In this document: positions 25,042-34,360 of the stretch, one piece after another
How the letters are laid out: each line of letters starts with the position of its first letter
Numbering within the stretch: position 1 is the stretch's first letter
Assembly: GCA_044224905.1 (NCBI GenBank)
Contig: JBGAJN010000002.1
Span: forward strand, 1,302,001-1,366,000
Direction of reading: 5' to 3'
DNA from: JBGAJN01 sp044224905
GTDB lineage: Bacteria; Verrucomicrobiota; Verrucomicrobiia; Limisphaerales; JBGAJN01
DNA: 64,000 nucleotides
The notes under the pieces: generated by a model
What the model saw: the letters and a program-made list of their open reading frames with translations, nothing else
Told to the model about the DNA's origin: nothing
Databases searched by the model: none
Program-made: the position numbers and the translations under genes

Positions 25042-25233
25042 CGGCCGATGGGCTGACGATCCGGTGTATTGGCCGTCGGAGGGGGCCTGAAGCTTTTGCC
25101 TTGTTCATCCAGAAGTCCACAGCGGTGAATAATTTTCCCGAATCCGCTATTGCACTCCTCGCTCGGTATTGTAAAAACTAGCCTAATTTAGTGATTGGTC
25201 CGCGACGATAAGGCGGGCCGATTAACACCTGAC

Positions 25234-28200
25234 ATGAAAGAGAACGATAGTTTGAACGACACGAAAATCCTCGCGAACCCGCTGGGCTTGCCGCCCAAGC
25301 AGGGATTATATGACCCGCAATTCGAGCACGACGCCTGCGGGGTCGGTTTCGTCGTCAACATTAAGGGTAAGAAATCTCACGAGATCGTTCGTCAGGGCAT
25401 TCAGATTCTGCTGAATCTCGACCATCGCGGCGCCTGCGGCTTTGAAGCGAACTCGGGTGACGGCGCGGGCATTCTCATTCAGATGCCGCATGAGTTCCTC
25501 AAAAAGGCGGCCAAGAAGGAAGGCTTTGAACTTCCTGCGCTCGGTGAATACGGCGTCGGCATGGTCTTTCTCCCGCCGAATGCGCGTGAACGCAAGAAGT
25601 GCGAACGCCTTTTCGAGGTCATTGTGGCCGAAGAAGGGCAGACGGTGCTCGGTTGGCGCGATGTGCCGACGGACAATTCCTCGCTCGGTTCGACCGCGAA
25701 GGCGTCCGAGCCGTTCATGCGCCAGGTCTTCATCGGCCGCAATCCGAAGCTCACCGACCCGATGGCTTTCGAGCGCAAGCTCTACGTCATCCGCAAGCGC
25801 GCGGTGACCAATATCCGCAACTCCGGCCTCAAGGGCAGCCACTATTGGTATATGGCGAGCATTTCGTACAAGACGATTTGCTACAAAGGCATGCTCATGC
25901 CCGCCCAAGTGGACCAATATTATACTGACCTTCGCGATCCTTCGATGGACACGGCGCTGGCGCTGGTTCACTCCCGTTTTTCGACCAACACCTTCCCGAG
26001 TTGGGAACGTGCGCATCCGTATCGTTACGTCGCCCACAACGGCGAAATCAACACGCTCCGCGGTAACATCAACTGGATGCACGCCCGTCAGGCGATGTTC
26101 GAGTCTGAGCTGTTTGGCGATGACATGAAGAAGGTCCTTCCGATCATCGATACGAACGGATCTGACTCGGCGATGTTCGACAACTGCCTCGAACTCCTCG
26201 TCCTCGCCGGCCGTTCGTTGCCGCACGCGATGATGATGATGATTCCGGAACCGTGGTCCGGCCACGAGTCCATGAGCGACGACAAAAAGGCGTTCTACGA
26301 ATATCACTCCTGCTTGATGGAACCGTGGGATGGTCCTGCGTCTGTCGCGTTCACCGATGGTACTCAGATCGGTGCGTGTTTGGATCGTAATGGTCTCCGC
26401 CCGTCGCGCTACTACGTCACGAAGGACGATCTCGTCATCATGGCGTCGGAAGTCGGCGTGCTCGATATTCCTGCCGACCGCGTGCTTACGAAGGGCCGCC
26501 TCCAGCCGGGACGCATGTTCCTAATCGACACCAAGGAAGGCCGCATCATCGCGGACGAAGAGATCAAGGGCAACATTGCCCGCGCTCATCCGTATCGCGA
26601 ATGGCTCGACAAATATTTGCTCGAACTCGATCACCTGCCGGAGGTCAATCACCTCCCCGAGCCGAGTCACGAAACTGTCATGCAACGCCAGCAGGCGTTC
26701 GGTTACACCTTCGAAGACTTGCGCATGTTGATGGTGCCGATGGCGCGCGACGGCGTCGAAGCGGTCGGTTCCATGGGCACGGACACGCCGATTGCCGTGC
26801 TCTCGGACAAGCCGCAGCTGCTCTACAATTACTTCAAACAACTTTTCGCGCAGGTCACGAACCCGCCGATTGATTGTATTCGTGAAGAACTTATCACGTC
26901 GTCCATTTCGGTGATTGGTTCCGAGCGCAACTTGTTGAAGCCTGAACCGCAGAGCTGCCACCTCATCGAGTTGAAGACGCCGATCCTCACCAACGAGGAA
27001 TTCGCGAAGCTCAAGCACGTCAACGAAGCGGGATTCAAGTCCGCGACGTTGCCGATCCTGTTCAAAGCTTCGGAAGGCGAACTCGGTCTCGCCAAGGCGA
27101 TGGAAGAACTCTATGCCTCGGCCAGCAAAGCCGTGAAGCAGGGGGTCAACATCCTCATCCTCTCGGATCGTGGCATCAACAAAGAGCACGCGCCGATTCC
27201 CGCGCTCCTCGCGGTTTCCGGTCTGCATCACTTCCTGATTCGCGAAGGCACGCGGACGCGTGTGGACTTGATCCTCGAGTCCGGCGAACCGCGCGAAGTG
27301 CATCACTTCTCGTTGCTCATCGGTTACGGCTGCGGCGCAATCAATCCGTATGTGGCGTTCGAAACGCTCGACGACATGATCCGCCAAGGCTTGCTGAAGG
27401 GCGTCGATCACAAGACCGCTTGCAAAAACTTTGCGAAGGCCGCCGTGAAGGGTGTCGTGAAGGTCATGTCCAAGATGGGCATCTCCACGATCCAATCGTA
27501 TCGCGGCGCGCAGATCTTCGAGGCTGTCGGCCTGCATCATTCCGTCATCGACAAGTATTTCACTTGGACGCCGTCGCGCATTGAAGGCGTGAGCATGGAC
27601 GTGATCACCAGGGAAGTGTTGATGCGGCACGCGCATGCTTTCCCGGATCGCCAGGTGAACGGTCATACGCTCGAGGTCGGTGGCCAGTATCAATGGCGCC
27701 GCGAGGGTGAGTTGCATCTGTTCAACCCCGAGACCGTGCACAAGCTCCAGAAGGCCGTTCGCAATGCGGACTACAAAACCTTTAAGGAATACACGCAGCT
27801 TGTCGACAAGCAGCTCAAGGATTTCTACACGCTGCGCGGCTTGCTTGATTTCAAGGCGTCGAAAGCCATCCCCATCGAAGAGGTGGAGCCGGTGGAGAAT
27901 ATTCTCAAGCGCTTCAAGACGGGCGCGATGAGTTACGGTTCGATTTCTGGCGAAGCTCACGAAGCACTCGCGATCGCGATGAACCGCATCGGCGGCAAGA
28001 GCAACACCGGCGAAGGCGGCGAAGATCCCGCGCGTTACACCTGGACCAACGAACAGGGCGACTCGAAGAACTCCGCGATCAAGCAGGTCGCGTCCGGTCG
28101 CTTCGGCGTGACGAGCCTTTACCTGACGAAGGCGAAGGAACTCCAGATCAAGATGGCGCAGGGCGCGAAGCCCGGTGAAGGCGGTCAGTTGCCCGGCGCG

Positions 28201-29871
28201 AAAGTTTATCCGTGGGTTGCCAAGGTGCGTCACTCGACGCCCGGTGTCGGTCTGATTTCGCCGCCGCCGCATCACGACATTTACTCGATCGAAGATCTCG
28301 CCGAGTTGATTCACGACCTCAAGAACTCGAACCGCGCCGCGCGCATCAGCGTGAAGCTCGTGTCCGAAGTCGGCGTCGGCACGGTTGCTGCGGGCGTGGC
28401 GAAAGCGCACGCGGACGTGGTGTTGATCGCTGGTTTCGACGGCGGCACCGGTGCGTCTCCGCAAACTTCCATCAAGCACGCGGGCATTCCGTGGGAACTC
28501 GGCCTGGCCGAAACTCATCAAACGCTCGTGTTGAACAACCTTCGCTCGCGTATCGCGGTGGAGACGGACGGCCAGCTGAAGAGCGGTCGCGACGTCGTCA
28601 TTGCCGCTTTGCTCGGCGCTGAAGAATTTGGTTTCGCCACTGCGCCGCTGGTATCGCTCGGTTGCATCATGATGCGGGTCTGCCATCTGAACACCTGCCC
28701 GGTGGGTGTGGCGACGCAGGATCCGGTGCTCCGCAAAAACTTCACGGGCGATCCCGCGCATGCGGTGAACTTCATGAAGTTTATTGCGCAGGAAGTTCGC
28801 GAGCTCATGGCGCAGCTCGGCTTCCGCACGATCAACGACATGGTCGGGCGCACCGATCGTCTCGAAGCGCGTAAGGCGGTCGAGCATTGGAAGGCCAAGG
28901 GACTCGACTTCTCGAACATTCTGTATCAGCCGGAAGTGGGCCCCGAAGTCGGCCGCTATTGCCAGATGGAACAGGATCACGGCCTCGACAAGTCGATGGA
29001 CATCACCAAGCTCCTCGACGCGTGCAAACCCGCGCTCGAGTCGGGCAAGAAGGTCAACGTCGATCTTCCGATCCGCAACGTGAACCGCGTCGTCGGCACG
29101 ATTCTCGGCAACGAAGTCACGAAAAAATACGGCGCGGCGGGCCTGCCCGATGGCACGATCAAGTTGAACCTCAAAGGTTCGGCTGGTCAAAGTCTCGGCG
29201 CGTTCGTTCCGCCGGGCATCACGATCACGCTCGAAGGTGACGCGAACGACTACGTCGGCAAAGGACTCTCCGGCGGCAAGATCGTGGTCTATCCGCCGTT
29301 GCTCTCCACGTTTGTTCCGGAAGAGAACATCATCATCGGCAACGTGGCGCTTTACGGTGCGACGAGTGGTGAACTCTACATCCGGGGCATGGCGGGCGAG
29401 CGTTTCGCCGTGCGTAACTCCGGCGTCGACGCGGTTGTCGAAGGCGTCGGCGATCACGGTTGCGAATACATGACTGGCGGACGAGTCGTGGTGCTCGGGC
29501 AGACCGGACGGAACTTCGCGGCCGGCATGTCCGGTGGCGTCGCTTACGTGCTGGATGAAGCCGGTGATTTCAAGACCCGTTGCAATTCTCAGATGGTCGG
29601 CCTCGAGAAGCTCGAGGACGCGGAAGAAATTGAAGCGTTGCGGAAATTGATTCAGAAACATGCGGACTGCACGAAGAGCCAGCGCGCGTTCAAGGTGCTG
29701 GCGATGTGGGAGAAATTCGTGCCCAAGTTCGTCAAAGTCATGCCGAAGGATTACAAGCGCGTGCTGCAGGCGTTGAAGAAAGCCCAGGCGGATGGCCTGA
29801 GCGGTGACGACGCCCTCAACGCAGCCTTCGAGGCCAACGCCCGCGACGTCGCGCGTGTCGGAGGTGGTTGA
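25234..29871 (+). CDS. gltB: glutamate synthase large subunit
   Basis: 1545 residues if started at ATG 25234; a TTG 13 codons upstream is an alternative. The propeptide ends before the catalytic Cys35 (EHDACGVGF), which as N-terminal residue would perform glutaminase chemistry. Domains in order: class II glutamine amidotransferase (about 35-430), central domain, FMN-binding TIM barrel (KSNTGEGGEDPARY, then AQGAKPGEGGQLPG), a Cys cluster MRVCHLNTCPVG for the [3Fe-4S], and a C-terminal GltB right-handed helix domain. With the GltD subunit it makes two glutamates from glutamine and 2-oxoglutarate using NADPH. It is 38 bp before gltD, a clear operon. The usual length is about 1500 residues. Confidence 0.98.
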   Translation: MKENDSLNDTKILANPLGLPPKQGLYDPQFEHDACGVGFVVNIKGKKSHEIVRQGIQILLNLDHRGACGFEANSGDGAGILIQMPHEFLKKAAKKEGFELPALGEYGVGMVFLPPNARERKKCERLFEVIVAEEGQTVLGWRDVPTDNSSLGSTAKASEPFMRQVFIGRNPKLTDPMAFERKLYVIRKRAVTNIRNSGLKGSHYWYMASISYKTICYKGMLMPAQVDQYYTDLRDPSMDTALALVHSRFSTNTFPSWERAHPYRYVAHNGEINTLRGNINWMHARQAMFESELFGDDMKKVLPIIDTNGSDSAMFDNCLELLVLAGRSLPHAMMMMIPEPWSGHESMSDDKKAFYEYHSCLMEPWDGPASVAFTDGTQIGACLDRNGLRPSRYYVTKDDLVIMASEVGVLDIPADRVLTKGRLQPGRMFLIDTKEGRIIADEEIKGNIARAHPYREWLDKYLLELDHLPEVNHLPEPSHETVMQRQQAFGYTFEDLRMLMVPMARDGVEAVGSMGTDTPIAVLSDKPQLLYNYFKQLFAQVTNPPIDCIREELITSSISVIGSERNLLKPEPQSCHLIELKTPILTNEEFAKLKHVNEAGFKSATLPILFKASEGELGLAKAMEELYASASKAVKQGVNILILSDRGINKEHAPIPALLAVSGLHHFLIREGTRTRVDLILESGEPREVHHFSLLIGYGCGAINPYVAFETLDDMIRQGLLKGVDHKTACKNFAKAAVKGVVKVMSKMGISTIQSYRGAQIFEAVGLHHSVIDKYFTWTPSRIEGVSMDVITREVLMRHAHAFPDRQVNGHTLEVGGQYQWRREGELHLFNPETVHKLQKAVRNADYKTFKEYTQLVDKQLKDFYTLRGLLDFKASKAIPIEEVEPVENILKRFKTGAMSYGSISGEAHEALAIAMNRIGGKSNTGEGGEDPARYTWTNEQGDSKNSAIKQVASGRFGVTSLYLTKAKELQIKMAQGAKPGEGGQLPGAKVYPWVAKVRHSTPGVGLISPPPHHDIYSIEDLAELIHDLKNSNRAARISVKLVSEVGVGTVAAGVAKAHADVVLIAGFDGGTGASPQTSIKHAGIPWELGLAETHQTLVLNNLRSRIAVETDGQLKSGRDVVIAALLGAEEFGFATAPLVSLGCIMMRVCHLNTCPVGVATQDPVLRKNFTGDPAHAVNFMKFIAQEVRELMAQLGFRTINDMVGRTDRLEARKAVEHWKAKGLDFSNILYQPEVGPEVGRYCQMEQDHGLDKSMDITKLLDACKPALESGKKVNVDLPIRNVNRVVGTILGNEVTKKYGAAGLPDGTIKLNLKGSAGQSLGAFVPPGITITLEGDANDYVGKGLSGGKIVVYPPLLSTFVPEENIIIGNVALYGATSGELYIRGMAGERFAVRNSGVDAVVEGVGDHGCEYMTGGRVVVLGQTGRNFAAGMSGGVAYVLDEAGDFKTRCNSQMVGLEKLEDAEEIEALRKLIQKHADCTKSQRAFKVLAMWEKFVPKFVKVMPKDYKRVLQALKKAQADGLSGDDALNAAFEANARDVARVGGG

Positions 29872-29909
29872 TTCGCAACTTGGAACATTGTTAACGAGAA
29901 GAAAGTAAA

Positions 29910-31394
29910 ATGGGAAAACCGACCGGATTCATCGAATATTTGCGCGAGCTCCCGCACGATCGCGAGGCCGTCAAGCGCATCCAGGACTGGAACGAATTTC
30001 ACCTCCACATGGAGGAGAAAAAGCTGCAAGAGCAGGGCGCGCGTTGCATGGATTGCGGCGTTCCGTTCTGTCACAACGGCACGTTGATCAGCGGCATGGC
30101 CTCGGGCTGCCCGATCAACAACCTGATTCCTGAGTGGAACGACCTCGTCTATCGCGGCCTCTGGAAGGAAGCGCTCGAGCGTCTTCACAAGACTAACAAC
30201 TTTCCGGAATTCACCGGACGTGTCTGCCCCGCGCCGTGCGAAGGTTCGTGCGTGCTCGGCATCAACGCGCCGCCGGTCACGATCAAGAACATCGAGTGCT
30301 CGATCATTGACCACGGTTGGGAACACGGCTGGGTTGTGCCCGAGCCGCCGGTGCGCCGCACGGGCAAGAAGGTCGCCGTGATCGGTTCTGGTCCCGCTGG
30401 CTTGAGCGCCGCTGCCCAGTTGAACAAGGCTGGCCATCTCGTCACTGTGTTCGAACGTGCCGACCGCGTTGGTGGATTGCTCATGTATGGCATTCCCAAC
30501 ATGAAGCTCGACAAGGAAAAGGTCGTGCTTCGCCGCGTCGAATTGCTGGCGAAGGAAGGCGTCACATTCCAGACCAACACCGAGGTCGGCAAAGACATCA
30601 CCGCGCAGCAGTTGATGAAAGACTTCGACGCCATTGTGCTCTGCACTGGCGCCACGAAGCCGCGCGATCTGCCGATCGAAGGCCGTCAGCTCAAGGGCAT
30701 CCATTTCGCGATGGAGTTTCTGCACAACAACACGAAGGCGTTGCTCGACCGCAACAAGAACGGCAATTACATTTCGGCCGCTGGCAAAGATGTGATCGTC
30801 ATCGGCGGTGGCGACACCGGCACCGACTGCGTCGGCACCTCGATGCGCCACGGTTGCAAGAGTCTCGTGCAAGTGGAAATCCTCCCGAAGCCGCCGATGG
30901 ATCGCGCGAAGGACAATCCGTGGCCCGAATGGCCGAAGGTTTACAAGCTCGACTACGGTCAGGAAGAAGCGGCCGCGAAGTTCGGCGCTGATCCGCGTGT
31001 GTATTTGACCACGGCGACGAAATTCGAAGGCGACGAAAACGGCCACGTGAAGAACGTGCATCTCGTCAACATTCAATGGGAACGCAACGACAAGGGGCAG
31101 TTCATTCCGAAGAACGTTGCTGGCACCGAACGCGTGGTTCCCGCGCAGCTCGTCTTGCTTGCGATGGGCTTCCTCGGACCGGAACAGCCTTTGCTCGACG
31201 GGCTCGGTGTCGAACGCGATCCGCGTACGAACATCAAGGCCGATCACGGCAAGTATCAGACCAGCATTCCGAAGGTGTTTGCCGCTGGCGATTGCCGTCG
31301 CGGACAAAGCCTCGTCGTGTGGGCCTTCAACGAAGGTCGTGGCGCTGCGCGTGAGTGCGATCGCTACCTTATGGGGGCAACGGATCTGCCGTAA
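29910..31394 (+). CDS. gltD: glutamate synthase small subunit
   Basis: 494 residues. The N terminus carries two Fe-S motifs: CMDCGVPFCHNG (Cys46, Cys49, Cys54) and CPAPCEGSCVLG, for low-potential [4Fe-4S] clusters. Next are the FAD Rossmann fold GSGPAGLSAAAQLNKAGHLVTVFER and the NADPH fold GGGDTGTDCVGTSMRHG, then ATGKPRD-like GATKPRDLPIEG. It passes electrons from NADPH through FAD and Fe-S to the FMN of the large subunit. It lies directly after gltB; a strong inverted-repeat terminator follows 26 bp behind the stop codon. Confidence 0.98.
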   Translation: MGKPTGFIEYLRELPHDREAVKRIQDWNEFHLHMEEKKLQEQGARCMDCGVPFCHNGTLISGMASGCPINNLIPEWNDLVYRGLWKEALERLHKTNNFPEFTGRVCPAPCEGSCVLGINAPPVTIKNIECSIIDHGWEHGWVVPEPPVRRTGKKVAVIGSGPAGLSAAAQLNKAGHLVTVFERADRVGGLLMYGIPNMKLDKEKVVLRRVELLAKEGVTFQTNTEVGKDITAQQLMKDFDAIVLCTGATKPRDLPIEGRQLKGIHFAMEFLHNNTKALLDRNKNGNYISAAGKDVIVIGGGDTGTDCVGTSMRHGCKSLVQVEILPKPPMDRAKDNPWPEWPKVYKLDYGQEEAAAKFGADPRVYLTTATKFEGDENGHVKNVHLVNIQWERNDKGQFIPKNVAGTERVVPAQLVLLAMGFLGPEQPLLDGLGVERDPRTNIKADHGKYQTSIPKVFAAGDCRRGQSLVVWAFNEGRGAARECDRYLMGATDLP

Positions 31395-31419
31395 ACATCG
31401 GCACAGAACGATTCAAATG

Positions 31420-31457
31420 AAACAGCGCGGAACTAAGTTCCGCGCTGTTTCGCTTTT
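31420..31457. terminator. bidirectional terminator between gltD and the desaturase gene
   Basis: Arms aaacagcgcggaact (31420-31434) and agttccgcgctgttt (31436-31450) are exact reverse complements, with a one-base centre, and are followed by cgctttt on the plus side. On the minus side the arm is preceded by the other gene's end, so it can terminate both convergent genes. Confidence 0.9.
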
Positions 31458-31478
31458 AGAGATGTTCTTCGAGAACGT

Positions 31479-32639
31479 TTACGCCATGGCAAACGACGTG
31501 CCGACCGTCATGCGGTGCGTGTCGTGCCAGTGCTGGATGGCCTCGCGCAGGTGCGCTGCGGCTTGATCGAATTCGCGGCGGAGTTCCGCGAGCTTTTCCT
31601 TCGAGGCTTCGATCTTCTTTTCCGTCGCGAGGGCGTAGTCCGCTTTGCGCTTCTCCCAGTTCTGCGCGGCCGTGTGCAGACGTTCCTGCGCGGATTGGAG
31701 CAGAGCGTGAGCGGATTCCGACAGCGTCAGCTTTTTGTTCGCGAGGTTAAGTTCCAATTGACGTTGCTTCTCGGTGATTTCGGCGAGTTGAATTCGCTCG
31801 GCCGGCACGCGGCGCAGATGGCTGGCCAGTCCGACCTGTTGCAACAGCCAGATCGTCCACTTGGTCGGATCGAATTGCCACGGTTTCACGCCGTTGCGGT
31901 AGTCGTTCTGAAAAGCGTGATGATAGTTGTGATAACCTTCGCCGAAGGTGAAGAACGCCATGATCCAGCTGTCGCGCGCGGTGTTCTTGGTGGAGTAGGG
32001 GCGGCTGCCGAGGTAATGGCAGAGGGAATTGATGAAGAAGGTCGAGTGCTGCACGCACATCGTGCGCAAGACGCCGGAGATCAGGAACGCGCCCAAGGCC
32101 GCGTAGGCGCCGCCCCAAGCCCAACCGATCAACGTCGGCAGAATGAAGCCGGTGAACAACCCGATCAGCGCCCAGTGCCGTTCCTGCCAGACGACGAGCG
32201 GATCCTTGCGAAGGTCGTTGACGTTGTCGAATGGAGGCTCGGGCTTGAGCTTGAACAGCATCCAGCCCATGTGTGCGTAAAAGAAGCCGTTGGAAATGTT
32301 ATACGGATCATCGTCGTGATCGACGTGCTTGTGATGGCGACGATGGTCCGAAGCCCATTCAATGACCGAGCCTTCGAAGGCCGCGGCGCCGAACAGCAGC
32401 GTTCCGAGGCGAACCGGCCAGCGTGCCTTGAACGCGTTGTGCGCCATCAGCCGGTGATAGCCGAGCGTGATGCTCAAGCCCGACAAAGTGAACCACACGA
32501 CGAACAGGCTGGCTTGAAACCAGTCGATGCCGAAATGCCAGAGGTAAACGGGCAGCGCGGTGATGGAAATCAGGAACGTCGTGGACAGAAATAGGAACGA
32601 TGACCAGTTAACGCGTGCGAAGGGAATATTGCGGAACAT
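31479..32639 (-). CDS. acyl-CoA/acyl-lipid desaturase with a C-terminal coiled-coil tail
   Basis: 386 residues. The three His boxes are HRLMAH (62-67), HRRHH (99-103) and HNYHH (237-241), which bind the di-iron centre of membrane desaturases; four hydrophobic helices are present (about 15-33, 41-58, 155-172, 173-190). Relatives are delta-9 stearoyl-CoA desaturases that introduce a double bond at position 9. Residues about 280-375 add a long charged helical stretch (ERIQLAEITEKQRQLELN, KRKADYALATEKKIEASKEK) predicted as a coiled coil. Standard bacterial desaturases end near residue 280-300. The tail may dock a redox partner or form dimers. The gene is upstream of an AT-rich 180-bp region. Confidence 0.9.
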   Translation of the reverse strand: MFRNIPFARVNWSSFLFLSTTFLISITALPVYLWHFGIDWFQASLFVVWFTLSGLSITLGYHRLMAHNAFKARWPVRLGTLLFGAAAFEGSVIEWASDHRRHHKHVDHDDDPYNISNGFFYAHMGWMLFKLKPEPPFDNVNDLRKDPLVVWQERHWALIGLFTGFILPTLIGWAWGGAYAALGAFLISGVLRTMCVQHSTFFINSLCHYLGSRPYSTKNTARDSWIMAFFTFGEGYHNYHHAFQNDYRNGVKPWQFDPTKWTIWLLQQVGLASHLRRVPAERIQLAEITEKQRQLELNLANKKLTLSESAHALLQSAQERLHTAAQNWEKRKADYALATEKKIEASKEKLAELRREFDQAAAHLREAIQHWHDTHRMTVGTSFAMA

Positions 32640-32821
32640 GTTATTGCTTAATGAGTGCCAAGAAGACTCGTTACGAAGGTTAATTGCAATTGGAAAAATT
32701 TTGGTTTTGTAAATTTTTATTGGTGCGGACGAATCAATTTCGCGCGGGTCTTCACTAGAATCATCGGCGAGTTGCGGCGCGTTCTTTACACACTACACGA
32801 CGAAGTCTAATCTGACCAATC

Positions 32822-33907
32822 GTGACGGTTCAGAACAAAACTCGCGTGGTTGTCGGCATGAGCGGAGGAGTCGATTCCTCCGCCGCTGCGGCATTGCTGC
32901 TGGAACAGGGCTACGACGTGATCGGTATCACGCTCAAGCTCTGGCCGCAGGATTGTGTTTCGCGGGCTGAGGACAAGTGCTGCGGTCCCCAAGCGGTGAT
33001 GGACGCGCGTTCTGTTTCGCACAAGTTGAACATTCCCTATTACCTCGTCGATGAGGCGGCGGATTTCCAAAAGCAGGTGATCAACTATTTCGCTGAGGAA
33101 TACAAAGCCGGGCGCACGCCGAATCCTTGTGTGATGTGCAACGAGAAGCTGAAGTTCGGCACGTTGATCAACCGGGCGCAGCAACTCGGCGCGGAGAAGA
33201 TCGCCACCGGTCATTTCGCTCGCGTTGAGCGGCGAGACGACGGGCGATATCTCCTCAAGCGCGGCCGCGATCCGCGGAAGGACCAGAGCTATTTTCTCTT
33301 CACGCTGAAGCAGGACCAGTTGGCCCGCTCCATTTTTCCGCTTGGCGAATTAACGAAGCAGGACACGCGTGAGATCGCGCGAGACTGTGAATTGAAGACC
33401 GCCGACAAGGAGGAGAGCATGGAAATCTGCTTCGTGCCGGACAAGGACTACGGGCGCTTTCTTCAGCAGGCGAATCTCGTGCAGAAGCATCAGGGCGACA
33501 TCGTGGACGTTCACGGTCGCGTGTTGGGGAAGCACGAAGGCATCGAGTTTTACACGATCGGCCAGCGCAAGGGGCTGGGGCTCACGTCCGCCAAGCCGCT
33601 GTATGTCATCGAACTCGATGCGAAGAACAACCGCGTCATCGTGGGCGATGAGACAATGCTTGATCGTGATGAGTTGATCGTTGAACGCTGCAACTGGATT
33701 CCTTTCGACGAGCCGCCCGCGAGCATCGAGGTGATGGCGAAGATTCGTTACAACCACACCGGCACCAACGCGACGATTACACCGTTGCCCAACGGCGCCG
33801 CGAAGGTGAAGCTTCACGTCCCGCAACGCGCTATCACGCCCGGTCAGGCGTGCGTGTTTTATCAGGACGATCTCGTGGTGGGGGGCGGATGGATTACGCG
33901 CGGCTGA
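32822..33907 (+). CDS. mnmA: tRNA 2-thiouridylase MnmA
   Basis: 361 residues with a GTG start at 32822. P-loop: VGMSGGVDSSAAA (11-23), the PP-loop ATPase motif. The catalytic Cys pair is in RTPNPCVMCNEKLKF and SMEICFVPD. The middle has the conserved TIGQRKGLGL and the beta-barrel ends in RAITPGQACVFYQDDLVVGGGWI. It thiolates U34 of tRNA for Lys, Glu and Gln using sulfur from an IscS/Tus relay. The next gene, cutA, follows after 19 bp, so co-transcription is likely. Confidence 0.97.
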   Translation: MTVQNKTRVVVGMSGGVDSSAAAALLLEQGYDVIGITLKLWPQDCVSRAEDKCCGPQAVMDARSVSHKLNIPYYLVDEAADFQKQVINYFAEEYKAGRTPNPCVMCNEKLKFGTLINRAQQLGAEKIATGHFARVERRDDGRYLLKRGRDPRKDQSYFLFTLKQDQLARSIFPLGELTKQDTREIARDCELKTADKEESMEICFVPDKDYGRFLQQANLVQKHQGDIVDVHGRVLGKHEGIEFYTIGQRKGLGLTSAKPLYVIELDAKNNRVIVGDETMLDRDELIVERCNWIPFDEPPASIEVMAKIRYNHTGTNATITPLPNGAAKVKLHVPQRAITPGQACVFYQDDLVVGGGWITRG

Positions 33908-33926
33908 GATTGAACGGGATTGGTGA

Positions 33927-34256
33927 ATGAAATCGGCCCGACAATTCTCGCTCGTGCTCGTGACCGCGCCGGATTTGAAGACGGCTCGCAAGCTGGCGCG
34001 CGCTGCACTAAAGGCCAAACTCATTGCGTGCGCGAACCTCGTGCCGAAAATCGAATCGCACTATTGGTGGCAAGGGAAGATTGAATCCAGCTCTGAAGTC
34101 CTGCTTCTGCTCAAGACCACGGGAGCTAAACTTGGCAAGCTTGAGCGCCTCATTCTGGCGGAGCATCCTTACGACACTCCGGAATTCGTCGTCGTTCCTT
34201 TGAAGGCTGGTTCTCAGCGCTACCTTGCGTGGCTAATGGCGGCAGTGGCTCACTGA
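33927..34256 (+). CDS. cutA: CutA-family trimeric protein
   Basis: 109 residues, the normal length. The ferredoxin-like fold is seen in LVLVTAPDLKTARKLARAALKAKLIACANLVPKIESHYWWQGKIESSSEVLLLLKTT (in parts), with the conserved AC-N and WWQGK and the later YDTPEFVVVPL. CutA proteins form stable trimers and were linked with divalent metal tolerance, but the role in bacteria is unclear. It lies right after mnmA. Confidence 0.95.
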   Translation: MKSARQFSLVLVTAPDLKTARKLARAALKAKLIACANLVPKIESHYWWQGKIESSSEVLLLLKTTGAKLGKLERLILAEHPYDTPEFVVVPLKAGSQRYLAWLMAAVAH

Positions 34257-34360
34257 GCGGCGCCATCGCCTTTTTCGACTCGACACAGTCCGCCCGCAGT
34301 GTTTCGTTTCCTACAACCAGACTGGGCTGGTTGCCGAGGTGTGCCTTTCCCTGACACTCA

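Noticed and set aside
25149..25177. Promoter TTGCAC-16-TAAAAA upstream of gltB
   Set aside because: The boxes match the consensus only partly and chance matches of this kind are common; left uncalled.
26521..29661. A 1046-codon open frame on the minus strand over gltB
   Set aside because: It lies opposite a complete, strongly conserved gltB and has the Arg/Val/His-rich composition of a high-GC shadow frame; no domain is visible.
34257..34275. Terminator after cutA
   Set aside because: Only a 4-bp stem (ggcg/cgcc) before TTTTT; too weak to call.
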